Source: Beroe forskalii
Taxonomy: Eukaryota > Ctenophora > Nuda > Beroida > Beroidae
Assembly: GCA_011033025.1 (NCBI GenBank)
Contig: WFMF01000113.1
Span: 310,001-374,000, forward strand
DNA: 64,000 nucleotides
Reading direction: 5' to 3'
The notes below the pieces were generated by a model that searched no databases, was not told the origin of the DNA, and worked only from the letters and a program-made list of their open reading frames with translations. A program made the translations under genes and the position numbers. This document shows positions 9,926 through 21,500 of the stretch, in pieces (the first letter of the stretch is position 1; every line of letters begins with the position of its first letter).

Positions 9926-11309
9926 TTACTTGACCAAAATAAATATTCCGAACCCTGACCATATCAGAACTAACGTAAATATCAGCGGCACTTTTATGTA
10001 ATTCTTCCTCAAGTCCTGTTTCCAGTTCGAATCGGTTTTGTAGATATTACAAAACGAATCAGCACTATCGAGGGAGCTCGCCTCCAGCAAGCTCTCATCG
10101 GACTCCTCGGTCATCATGAGCAACGTCCCCTCCTCTGCAGTAGAGTTCTGTACCCTAATCTGAGCCTCCTTCACCTCCTTCTCCAGGTCAAGCCTCATGA
10201 TCTTCACTCCGCATACTATGCAGCTGAGGAAGACAAAGAGCAGCATCCCATACAGCACCCCGATCCCGTTCAGAGCGGTCAGGAAGATGAAAGCTGCAAT
10301 CACTGGACTGCAGATCCCGTAGCAGATCACTGCCAGGGAGGTGGCCACGAAGACTTGGGATCCCACCGTCACCAGGATCCCGTAGGTGAACACAGACTGG
10401 ATGTGGTCCAGAGGTACTTCCACTAGCAGGATCCACAGCATCTGGCTGGTCTCGGTGATGACTCTAGGATCGTCAGTGAAGAGCTGGACCAGCTGGACCC
10501 TGAAGCAGTAGGCCAGGATGGCCAGGAAGACACTCTCTGTCACGGTGTTGACGAGGGACAACTTGATGTACTGCTTGACCTTGTGACAGTTACCCTCTCC
10601 CAGGGCTGTGCCTATCATGGCAGCTGCAGCATAGCACACCCCGTATGTAGTGGAGTAGATGAGAGTGATGATCTGGAAGGAGATAACCACTGTGGACAGA
10701 GTCCACCCCTCTAAACTGGCTCAGGAAGATGGCCAGCTCGTACATCCCCATCTCTGAGAACACGTTCACTGAAGCAGAGAGTCCGAGGACTAACATCTCC
10801 CTCCAGTTGTAGAGGATCTTGGTGGTGAAGCCGGACCAGGCTAGCGCCTTCCTCCGCACCCCGCAGTAGCCCATGAGGACCACCAGACTCACGACCCTGC
10901 TGAGAGTCCCTCCCAGGATGAGACCCTCCAGTCCCATGGAGTAGTAGACAGTATAGAGCCATGTAAAGAGCACGTGCAGCACTATCAGGAGTCCGGTGCA
11001 GCAGTAGACAGCCACAGAGTGGTACTGCAGGGACAGATACTTGGTTACCAGCCGCATGGAGAAGTCCAGCAGTCCCCACGACCAGGTCCGGGTGATAAAC
11101 TCCTCCGCAAGAGCCTGGACCTCCCCGAACTTGTCGAGGGTGGTGGAGTTGATGACGTCACCCGGGGCCAGGTGGTGCTTTCCGAGCTGGTCGGTGACCG
11201 TGAGGATGACCCAGCTGATCATCTTGAGGGACTTCATGTAGGGCAGGAGGACCAGGAGGTACATCGTGAAGCTGATCAGGAAGACTTTCTGGACGACCGT
11301 TCCGAGTTG
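9926..11309 (-). CDS. MATE transporter terminal exon (TM3-TM13)
   Basis: About 460 codons, read 11309 to 9926, stop TAA at 9928-9926. The upstream part reads to YELAIFLSQFRGVD; the downstream part continues in another frame as LSTVVISFQIITLIYSTTYG. MATE alignment requires the two to be contiguous, so there is a +1 base at about 10698-10703. The C-terminal cytosolic loop is acidic (EEGTLLMMTEESDES) and precedes a thirteenth membrane helix, as in animal MATEs. The plus-strand frames at 10974-11342 and 11041-11241 are shadows. Confidence 0.92.
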
Positions 11310-14300
11310 CTTGGTGGTTGCTGGGTTACCGTATACCTGTAGGGGTAGGATATGTGAGTTCAGTGTTGCTTGGTGGTTGCTGGGTTACCGTATACCTGTG
11401 GGGGTTGGATATGTGAGTTCAGTGTTGCTTGGTGGTTGCTGGGTTACCGTATACATATGGGGGTTGGATATGTGAGTTCAGTGTTGCTTGGTGGTTGCTG
11501 GGTTACCTTATACCTGTTGGGGTAGGATATGTGAGTCGCTTGGTGGTTGCTGTTGAGCTGTTGGGATATGTGTAATGTGAATGGATATTATCTAGTATTC
11601 TCTTCTCAGCTCGGCGATCGTCAAGTGGGAGAATTATGAAAATTAATCATTCTATTGACTTATCAAGCAGCTCATTCTATACATAATTATCCGTTAAATC
11701 AGTTAATTAATCAGTACTCAATTTGGATGTATGAGTTCGGTGAGATTCAGCATTATTAATTCTCTTCAGGGCTAAGGCTAATGAACACATGAAGCAATAA
11801 AGCATAGAAATTCATTATCAAAGTAGTTGTGGTATGGGTTTTTGTGTGAAGCATATTCTCATTTCACGTTTGAGTTTGAACGGAAGAGATTGATATAGTC
11901 AGAATTAAGAGACGAGTAGAGTGGTTACGAACATCTTGAATTGTAGCAATTAAAACGTCGTGTTCTTGAAGATGTTCGTGACCACTCTACCCGTCCTATT
12001 TTTGATTACATAAACGAAGAAATCCCTCTTCTACACACCATGAAGAGATTGAAAAGATTAAAAGTTTAAAAGATTAAACGATATAGCTGATGCGTGAGAG
12101 TTGAAAAAAAAGCTTTCGAAAATCATGTGAAAATCATAAGTTTTTAGTACGAAGCACATTCATGTTGGAGTTTCACGAACTAACTCATAACTGTTAATGC
12201 TCTCAGGTTTATGAATAGATAATGCTACTTGGGTTACGCTGTTTGTGTTTCAAGGTGGCTATTGACTTCTTAAAGGACCAATACACTATAGAATCGAGTT
12301 TGAAAAATTAAATGATAAATCATTCAATATTACGCAGCAATTTATTACACACACTTCAGTGAAATTCCGATCCCTCTACGTGATATAATTTCTGAGATAC
12401 AAGCGTGTAAAGTGTAACTCTGTATTCCGCTGTGATACGTCATAAATCACTGCTATCGATTACAATTAGTGCTGCTCCGCCTCTGAGCGCTGTATAAACA
12501 CTGTATGATGATGTGTGTTGTATTGTTTTGTTTTGGTTCAGGGGTGCAGTTTACTCAAATTAGTGATTATTGATGATATCAACTGGTTTCTAGTATTGTG
12601 CTAATTATCTAATTTGGTAACATCTTTGAAAAATAATGAAGCAAATGCTTCTGGATCATACATTAAAGGCGGTAAAAATTAGCAAATCTTGTCTTTTATA
12701 TTGTAAGATTGTAGGTATCAATGTACTATATTGATCTTTTAGTCACTTCCAAGAGTCCTCGGTCGAAACATCCCATGATCATAGATGGTATTGTCCAATT
12801 GAGCCCATCTGACATCCCAAATTCCCAAAAAATTGGCCCAATTAAGTATAGTTATGGGTTGACAATGCTTAATTGATTTATTGACACCCTTCATTGCAAT
12901 ATTAAGATGTTTCTAACTTTTTTAACTTCTTAAAAAAACGCAATCTTCTGGGCAAATCTAACTGGGCTAAGAAAATTGATGTGATTATGGTAATGGTGGT
13001 CCGATGAACATCATAAGTCCTATAATTCAAAATTTCTGATGGGCCCAAGTGCGTAATTATAAAGCCATCTGATAGTATTGAAAATAACAGTGGATGATCA
13101 AAACCAATGAGGGACATTCGAAATCATAAGTTCAATAGTACAATGACGATAAACTTGACTTGTCCATTGAATACTCTGAAGAATGAATCTAAGTGGATTC
13201 CATGGACTCCAGACCAGCACCTACAGTGTTCATACTCTAGCTCTGGTAACCTGAGTTCTGAACTGATTTTAGAAGTGGAGCCAGTAAAACACTAGAGCAA
13301 TAGGAGTTAATTATCTGTCTGTGCGATGCTATTCATAGAGCTAATGTGCTCAGTTGCTCACTTCCCTTGATTTGATATACCATATCAATCAGTAATGCAA
13401 ATATACTATTACCCAATTAGTTAGTTGATCCCTAGTAATTCATATCCATTCCAAACTATGTAATTATTGTCCGTCAAAAATATTAGTTACCAGGGTGGAA
13501 AAATACATGACAAGCAAACAATGATTTCCGACTACGTTCTAATGTAAACTATGATATTACGCAGTGCGTGATACATTCCTCTTCCTGCGAATCAGTGATT
13601 TATGACGTAGCAGCATGATCAAATTACGTACACTTAATATCGCTGTAACTCCGTGTAGAAAGCAGATAGAGAGCTCGGGTTTTCACTAATCTGCATAATT
13701 TTATGAAATGAAGCTGGTAGTAAAATAAAATCGGCAACTTCAGTATAGTGTATTGGTCCTTTAAATACTTAGGGCCGTTTGTTACTATTTCACGTTGTGC
13801 CTTAATCAGTATTTAAGGGGCAGCTCACCCTTAATATCGATTCCTATAGGTAAGTATGATTTTGTTATATACAGGGAGTCTCTGGGGTTGAGCTAGCAGG
13901 AGTTTGCCTCTTGGGACCCGGTGATGTAGACACAGCACTGGTGTCATGACTAGAAACCGGTGACCGTAAAAGCACTGGTGTTATGACTAGAAACCGGTGA
14001 CCGTAAAAGGAGAATATTGATTCGTATGAACCAATCAGCTATTTTTATAGTGCTGCCCTAAGGGCAGCCTCGCACAATTTAAGTCCCACTTAGAAAAACC
14101 GGTTTGATCAAAATTTTAAGTGTCACCGTTAAACTTGCGTTGATTCAATCGAAAATTGTGTCTCACTCCAATTTCCACTTAAACTCCTCATATTTAAGTA
14201 AAGGGTCAGAAACATCACCCTTAAATAAGAAACTGTCCCTTAATTCAAGTGTTACATTGTTTATTGAGTGTGATGTCCCCTATTATCGTGTGAACCAAAT

Positions 14301-17300
14301 CGAAGTATCTAAATTGGTTCAAGGCGTTTCTTTTACAAATGTGCAAAACTAGAAGTTCGCCCTAAATGTACTTTGGAGGCGTAAAACGAACTCGCAGAAA
14401 ATACGAATCCCTGCCACCGATAGCCAAAGTTGTCAAATCACAAATAAGAAATAAATTAATTTGGGTGAAATAATTTGGGGCTCGAAGTCTTGGGGTTCAA
14501 AAATGTGGGGATTTTTTTGGAAAAATCCCAAATTTTATACCTTATAAATATGTCTCGTAAGGTAGTTTTGCTTTTAAATGGGTATCAAATTACACTGTAT
14601 GTCATAACAAACACATGTTATAAACCGCGCCTGCTACACGCATTAATACAAATGGATTGATTGTTTAAATCGCTTCATTTCTGTTGTAAGAATACTATAC
14701 TTGCTTAAGTGTGTATCAATTTGCATCGTACGGCCCTTACGTTACAGCAGTAGTTTAGCAGTTTGCACTGTTTATTGCTTTATAGCTTTATGAGTGTGAT
14801 GGTATTTGCCAAACGGTTGAACGGACCCACCCTTTTCGTCAATGTTAAAAGCTATGTCTCGATAGTCACTAAGAGGATCAAGGATCATATTATCATAGTC
14901 ATATTATGATAGTACGGTTCATAAGTGAGTGGGAGTGAAATAATGCTGAATATAAGAATATATATTCTCTAGTTTACTCACCACCGTCGAAGAAATTTTA
15001 GGGAATATAATAGTACTAGAAGGCCCGTTTGCCTTCCACTTCCAGATCACATTCAATACCAGCCAGGGGTGCATGATCGGAACCAACTTACGAAATATCT
15101 ACAAAGGCCTTGAAAATGAATGAAAAAAATAGTGCCGTTGTTGCGATTTAAAATTGATGTCGATGAAGAAGAACTCAAGAACAATGGTTTCCATATTCGG
15201 AGGATAGAAGGGCAACAAATTTGAATGCAAGCTTATTGAAATAAAATTGTCTGCATTATTATCTGTGTATAACCCACTGCTAACGTAAAAGTGATACGCA
15301 TTCCTCTTTCCATCGAATTCTCGCAGCAAACCATCAAAACTACAAATATCCGGAAACTTCTTGAACTTCGAAAGAATTATTATATCGCTGATTTTTACTA
15401 TTATGGAACAAAATGTTCAACTCTTAGCTTTTCTCCTATAATAGTCATAAGAGTTGATAGTCTTCTGCCGTAAAAAACTTTTTTCCGTACTCGATAATTC
15501 CATTAAGAACGTAAACTATCAATTTCAACGCTTGAAACGTTTCCAAAATACACAATATTACGAAATGGCGGATTCTTCGTCATAATGCACGGGCATTTTT
15601 TGCGCGCAATTATCAATCACCAACAGCTGGTGAAAGAAAAGTATATCTCGGTCTTGTTTTCCGCAACCCTTTAACCTTTTTTCCAATTTTGAGCATTAAT
15701 TACGGAAAAAAATATGGCATAAATTCAAAATAAAAATACCATTCTGAGGGAGAGATCTTTTTCCTACCACCCAGCAAATAATCGCGGGTTTCCAACTCCA
15801 TTTGCGTCAGTTCTGCTGGGAAAGCGGAGGCTCCTACTCATAAAGTTATAAGTATAACTACTTTTCTCGATTATAATAACAGATAACATTCGTGACGTTT
15901 TTGACGTTAAGTATTTTACAGTATATGCACCGTGAATGCTAGATCTACAATCTCGGAGTAAATTGCCTCGGAGTGAATTGTCGGATCGAATTAAATGACA
16001 TTGCAATATAATTTCACTCAATATGATATGAATATATATTGGTGTCCTCAGTCCGTCAGTTCGAGAGGCAGCAGCACAGTATAATTTTGTAATCAGTCAT
16101 GGTTCTGTCTGGGTATATAACGCGTACGTTTAGGACGACAAATAGCCAATCTAGAATCGCGATATATATTGATTAAAGGCTAGATGTTAGACGCCTTCCT
16201 TTAGCTCTTTAGACGCAAATGCCACTTATTTAAATGTCAACATTGTGTTTGGTGTTCGGCCGTGCGCGCTGCTATTTCGTCCAAATCAAGGTAGTTTAGT
16301 TTGATCAGAGTTTTACAAAAGTCATGGTAGTTTGGGTAGTTTGATTAGAGTTTTCACAACTTTTCAATATTTAAATCAATAATCACGATTGACCACGTGA
16401 TACTGATATTTTGAAATATCATGACAACTTTGGCAGATTAAATCCTGCGACATTTTCTCGAAATGTTTTACCAACGTTCTCATTTCTAGCAATTAATGGA
16501 AGGCCTGATGACAGACATTATAGGCCTTATAATAATAAATTAGTGCCTTATAATTTGCGGAAATCGTCATTGTCAGGGCTGCCGGACAACAGCGCACGTC
16601 CGAGCTCAATTATTGACACGGTAGCGTGGGATAAATTGGGGGTTGCCCAAGCAGTAAATTGTCATCAGAAACGACCAGAGCGCACAATATCAATGATTCA
16701 GCTCTGGTTTCAGATCACATGACCATTAAACCCTGATGAATATAATCCATCTAAGTAGTATCTATCGCATGAAACACTTTATAAATTGCGGTGTTTATGT
16801 GGTGACAGGCCCCGATTAATACGGTTGTGAGAGGTTTTCGTCACGCTGCCAAGGTTTATAAGTTTATATCCCCCATTTATTTCGGTATTATTAATAAATA
16901 CCAAATTTGAAATTTTGTTTGCGTTTTGTTGATTAAGGATTCACCCTGATTCTGTTCGATTTTTGGTTCGGTTCAGGATTGAACATTGACGCATTTTTTT
17001 CAAATTCAACTTTATGCCTATCGTGTTTCAGTATTTTTAATCAATACCACTGGAATGTAATATTGACAGGCCATCCTGCTGCATTCTCATCACATTCCCA
17101 AACCAGCCACTGCGTTCCCAAACCAGTCGCGGTATGTCCTTGTGTTTGGTCAAAATTTTCCATCGAAACATTTAAACATCTTAAAAACTTTAAAATAATT
17201 GCTGTATTCAATAAAAAACACTTCTATTGTTTCTAACCCGGAAGCAATTGAGCCTGACGACGATAATCACAAGATTTTCGAAAGCTTCTGATTACAATTC

Positions 17301-17696
17301 TCTCGTATCAGTTATTTCGTTTAAATTTCAATCTCTTGAGTTCTATTTTTTATGATTTCGCTCATCTTAGTGAAAACATGCCAAAACCAGCTTTACCCCA
17401 AGCTTTACCCCAAGCTGAAAGCCACTTTTTACTCTAATTTACAGATTCCCAGCAAACTTTTTAAAATTACTCCACTGGGCATACAGTACACCATATATTC
17501 CTACTTGTTACCTGTGGCTCATTAGTAGTAAACTACACAGTTCCCATGTACACAATATTCCCACTTATTCCCACATTTCCCATGTGTATTACCTGCGGTC
17601 CGTAGGTGCTGAGGAGGGCAGAAGCTGACGGACATGAACTAAGAGTTGTCATATTCCCCAGCGCCACCCCCGACAGTAGCTCCTTGTTCTGCCACC
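9926..17696 (-). CDS. MATE family multidrug/organic cation-proton antiporter (SLC47-like), 5' exons not found
   Basis: Plasma-membrane H+/organic cation exchanger by family. Two exons are recognised on the minus strand: 17696-17593 and 11309-9926. The first encodes WQNKELLSGVALGNMTTLSS, then …ALLSTYGPQ, matching the MATE TM2/loop region with its …SQ.YGSQ motif. The second opens QLGTVVQKVFLI (TM3) and runs through TM13 to IKVPLIFTLVLIWSGFGIFI. It contains the hallmark AAAAMIGTALGEGN, equivalent to SVRVGNALGAGD of SLC47A1. Both exons meet in phase 0 (CAG|CAA). The N-terminal TM1 exon(s) should lie above 17.7 kb and were not identified. One extra base near 10698-10703 breaks the frame of the long exon; its length minus one (1383 nt) is a multiple of three. 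The 6.3 kb intron is full of repeats. Confidence 0.9.
11306..11575. repeat. 59-bp minisatellite, about 4.4 copies, overlapping the MATE splice acceptor
   Basis: Full copies start at 11306, 11365, 11424 and 11483, then a diverged partial from about 11537. The unit begins GTTGCTTGGTGGTTGCTGGG and includes GATATGTGAGTTCAGT. The first unit includes the reverse-strand acceptor CCAAG|CAAC of the terminal MATE exon, so each intronic unit carries a copy of that acceptor. Confidence 0.9.
11911..11995. repeat. Hairpin with about 30-bp arms
   Basis: 11911-11940 (GACGAGTAGAGTGGTTACGA...) is inverted at 11964-11995 with a few mismatches, loop about 23 nt. It lies in the MATE intron. The GACGAGTAGAGTGGT ends make it a candidate short MITE. 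Confidence 0.7.
12274..13760. mobile_element. TTAA-flanked 1487-bp DNA element in the MATE intron
   Basis: The 17-bp terminal inverted repeat AGGACCAATACACTATA starts at 12274 and is inverted ending at 13760. TTAA flanks both sides (12270-12273 and 13761-13764). Beyond the TIR the two ends share a longer diverged inverted region, including TACGTCATAAATCACTG near 12436 and, inverted, near 13600. No transposase frame is present. It shares AGGACC ends and TTAA flanks with the element in LIG1 intron 3, but its interior differs. Confidence 0.85.
13935..14008. repeat. 37-bp tandem duplication
   Basis: GCACTGGTGTCATGACTAGA... at 13935-13971 is repeated with one change (T for C) at 13972-14008. It lies in the MATE intron. 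Confidence 0.85.
14009..17592. other. Remaining MATE intron sequence
   Basis: AT-rich sequence between the tandem duplication and the upstream MATE exon. I see no conserved exon and no clear inverted-repeat element. The short open frames here have no recognisable composition or similarity. Confidence 0.5.
17593..17696 (-). CDS. Upstream MATE transporter exon
   Basis: Minus-strand exon of 104 nt, with acceptor ttccccgcag before 17696 and donor gtaata after 17593. It supplies two bases to a split codon, then 34 codons from WQNKELLSGV to ALLSTYGPQ, then joins QLGTVVQK in phase 0. The pattern A-x-A-LLSTYGPQ-QLGTVVQ parallels SACDTLISQTYGSQNLKHVGVILQ of SLC47A1. It is too short to show as a long open frame and was found by translating the minus strand near GC-rich sequence. 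Confidence 0.85.
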
Positions 17697-17728
17697 CTGC
17701 GGGGAATCATGGTTCTTTAGCAGGGGCG

Positions 17729-17827
17729 GGTCGAACTGCAGTTCGTACGTCTGTTGTGCGCGCGGCGTAAGTTTGCGCGGCGTAAAGAACGCCTTAAATA
17801 GCCCCTGACAAACTGCAGTTCGAACTG
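17729..17827. mobile_element. GC-rich hairpin MITE, copy A
   Basis: Ends TCGAACTGCAGTTCG and CAAACTGCAGTTCGAACTG in inverted arrangement; the interior has GCGCGCGGCGTAAGTTTGCG. Same family as 17870-18007 and 37124-37237. It lies 32 bp upstream (minus-strand sense) of the MATE exon. Confidence 0.65.
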
Positions 17828-17869
17828 TTGTTTTGCCATCTTATCTGCAATCATGGTTCTTCTTTGGGG

Positions 17870-18007
17870 CAGTTCAAACTGCAGTTTGCATGTCTGCTGT
17901 GTGCGCGGCGTAAGTTAGCGCGGCGTAAAGAAATTAGAGACTTAAATATCACGTCTGCACGCCGCGCAAACTTACACCGTGCACACACAAGACGCGTAAA
18001 CTGCAGT
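17870..18007. mobile_element. GC-rich hairpin MITE, copy B
   Basis: Left end CAGTTCAAACTGCAGTTTGC and right end GACGCGTAAACTGCAG; the interior has GTGTGCGCGGCGTAAG and, inverted, CGCCGCGCAAACTTACACCG. A short direct repeat AATCATGGTTCTT precedes both copies (17705 and 17849), so the two may come from a local duplication. Confidence 0.65.
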
Positions 18008-18015
18008 AATGATAA

Positions 18016-18505
18016 TGGGTTTGTGGGTCCTTTGGGTGGGTTTATAAAATGGTTTGGGGGGTGTAAATAGAGGTTTTTTGGTTTTGTTTATGGTTTTTCG
18101 TTCACTTTCTAATTTTTTTTGTTACCATTTTTAAATCCCTTTTAAATTTAACTTCACACAACAATTTAAAACCCTGAAAATAAACGTCTAATTTTAAAAA
18201 ACAAAAACCCCTTTAAAATAAACCAGACCTTTGGGTTTTTGTTTAAAAAGACCCAAAAAACTGATTTATATTACGTATCACTAAAATCTCCAAAAAACCA
18301 TAACAATAAAAATTTAACAAAATTAAATTTTTTAAAAAAGGGTTTTAAGGGGGCCCCAAACCCCCGGGGGGGGCCCCCCCCGGGGGGGAAAATTTTTTTC
18401 CCCCCCCCCCCAATTTTTTTTCCCCCCGGTTGGGGGGGGGGGGGGGGCCCCCCCCCCCCAAAGAAAACCCCCCCCAAAAGGGGGGCCCCAAAAGGAAAAA
18501 ATTTT
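18016..18505. other. Probable assembly artefact: degraded duplicate plus homopolymer noise
   Basis: 18070-18350 follows 18510-18850 in order but with bases smeared into runs. Examples: CTGATTTATATTACGTATCA occurs at 18261 and 18752; CACAACAATTT at about 18160 and 18612; TCTCC…CCATAACAATAA at about 18287 and 18777. After 18340 it collapses into long G, C, A and T runs (18345-18500) that do not look like biological sequence. The two frames called across it on opposite strands (18239-18553, 18271-18477) are meaningless. Best explained as a poorly trimmed low-quality read tail kept in the contig. Confidence 0.88.
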
Positions 18506-21500
18506 TTCTCAGTTGTCAGGATTGATGGTTTCTCGTTCAGCTATTCTCGATAATTGTGTTTTTGGTGTATCACCATTTTCTTAAATCACATTTCTAATTC
18601 AAATCATTCATCACAACAATTTCAACCATGAAAGGGCTGATAACGTCTCGAAATAATTCAATAAAAATCAAGGACAACATCAACACCTGATTACTGAAGT
18701 CGAACTACAGACCACTACCAGTACTGTTGTTAATTGCTGTGCTCATACGATCTGATTTATATTACGTATCACTGATTTCTCCATATTACCATAACAATAA
18801 CAACCTGCATTAAAATCACCATAACAAATTAACGTAACTTCAAAGTGTGAGAGAATACAGTAGTGTCTCGAACTGTCCTATATATATAAGTATATATAAC
18901 GAGAGTATCGGTTATATATGCTGGATTACATCAAGAGAAGAGGAAGGTCCCAGGGTGGATGGGAGGAGGGAGGGAGGCACGCCCGGTATTTATCTGACTG
19001 GGAAGCTTATGAATATAATTACCAAGCACTGAAGTATAACATAATGTTATTGACCGGGGGACTACTGTGTGCAATTAAACACATATATAGAGCCCCCCTC
19101 TCACCAATCCGGTAACAATATAATATATGCGTTGTATGTGCGCACTCTGCGCACTTCCACAATTACAAGATTTATAGATATTCCTAATCAAAATCATCAT
19201 ATTATGAGGGGTAACGCCTCCTTATGCATCTTCTAGAATATGTTATGCATAAGAAAATATTAGGTGAAACTTTGATGTCGGTTATTCAACATTGTAGAGC
19301 CTGGCATTGACATCACATCCCCAAGCGTGTCAACTGTATGTGAGATGGGGATAATGCGGACTTTCCCCGAAAGTTCTTCAAATCTGTTAGAAATAGAGCC
19401 AACTCGTCAAGTTGTCAGATTCTCCCGGCAGATCTAATATGTTCAATAGACCTCCTATCCTACCTCCCCAATTATAACATGTTAGGAATAGATCACTTGA
19501 GTCAAGAGATGTTAGGACCAGACTTGTCCTGAGAGAGATTGATTAAGAACAAAGTACTAAAGTAGATAATCATTCCACGCATTGTCTTGTACTTGAACCA
19601 GCGATATAAGCCTTATTATTGTCAAGCCTTATTATTTCTAATCAAGTCTTCTAAGAGGCATTTCAAGGAGTAAATTAGTTGTGACAGGTTCATTCTTCTC
19701 ATTTACCAATACTCCAAGGAGAAATAATAAATATCTACACTGATTACAGCGCATCAAGAGAACAAATAAAACGTCTAGTATTCTAGCATTAAACGGTGAA
19801 TGCATGGTAGGGCCCATGCCATGGTCCTAATCCAATGTTTAAGCCTAGACTATTCAACTTCTATAGTAGCTGATGTGAATTCTATAGCAATTGCCCCATA
19901 AACAGGGAGGCCTCTGTGTTTTACCTGATATAATTATTGCAGGAAATACACCCCAAAAATATTTGGTAGCAAGCTTATAATAGATGGCTAGTGTCAAGGA
20001 AGTCGACCATTAAAGCATTATTGAGGAACTATCTTAGCAGAGGCGATTAAAGATAAGCTCAAATGAAGCATGCGTGTGGGATACTCAGAGATCTAATAAA
20101 TGCAAGGTTCAATGCAATATGTGTGCCACCAAATTTTGGTTGACTTATAATTAATCAAGAATTAGTATCATATCAAACTTAAGTCTTAGGTTAATAATGA
20201 TATTAAAACAAATCATTGAAATATTGAAGATGAAACCACACTCATTTGATCACTTTATGGTTCGTTAATGGCGGTTGAACCAAGTCGAATTTTGGCAAGC
20301 TGCCTATATAAATGCTGCAGGTAGCCGAAGATGTCTGAATAATGAACACCTTTCACCCCCTATAGTGCCTAGAAGCATGATCAATTAAACTGTATGGATT
20401 GCATCCAACGCCATAATTCCAAATTATCTAGCTTACCGTATGTGATATTAATACTTTCTCTTCAATACTGTGAGTGTAGCTGTGTGCATATTAAATAGTA
20501 ATTATGCTAAATTATCTACCCAGTTTACAGAAGCTACAGTCACAGATAGAACCATAAGTGTGACCATTGTCATTTGCTCTTCTTCATGAAACTTATTATC
20601 AAGATAGTACCGTATATATTGTGTGCCGTTTGGTCGAATGGAACACTTCGATATGTTGGTCGAAAGGACAGCTACAAAGAACCGCGTCATTTTCCATGTT
20701 CAGACTGTATTTTATTCAGGAACCATATTTCCACCCTCTCTAGATGATTAGGAATAATGCAGCCGTGAATTACTTTCACTCTGTCGGTCTATCTTTTTGT
20801 AATTTTAAAACGGAGGTTTCTTGAAATTTTTATTGACACTTTTGCGACAACATAAACTGCTCTTTAAGGGAGTCTCAAAATGTTTCGATGTTACAAACAT
20901 ACATCATATCCTCAGTTCTCAAATTTGATTGTATAAAGTAGTGTTGTAAAGTTTTTTTGAGCATACACCCCAGTTAGTTTTTTTCTCATCCAACTCCATA
21001 AGACTATTTTTTGAAGCATTTTCATCGCAACAAATCCAAGTTCACTGGTCAACGTCTTCAGTATTTCTTGCTTTCTTCTGAGCTTCTGCCGGATATAGCT
21101 TGAGACAGCTATTATATACTATATTCCGTACGAGAAGACATATGATTGGCGTATAAACTGCCTCAGTTTTTGCTTGGTATAATTTGCCGATTGCCCCATT
21201 ATAAAGCCTTGATTGGCGGTGTCAACTGCTGCTACATCGAGACTCGTTATATACTCGGGTTATATACGGTTGTAACTCCGTGTTGTTGTGAACAAATCTC
21301 GATTTGCTTTACTGGGGGCAATTTCTAGGTGTCGTGACGGGAAGTCAAGAAAGGTATTTGTACGTCTTGAATAGCCGATGGCTTGAAGTATTTGCAACTT
21401 TCTCGCTCCCCCCGTGTAATTATAGAAATTGGGCTGGCGGGGGCTGCAGTTTACTCAGCTTCAAGGTGTTCCAATTATATACCCGCGGGGTGGCAGTAAT

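Noticed and set aside
18239-18553. Frame with long Pro/Gly tracts
   Set aside because: Product of the homopolymer artefact at 18.3-18.5 kb.
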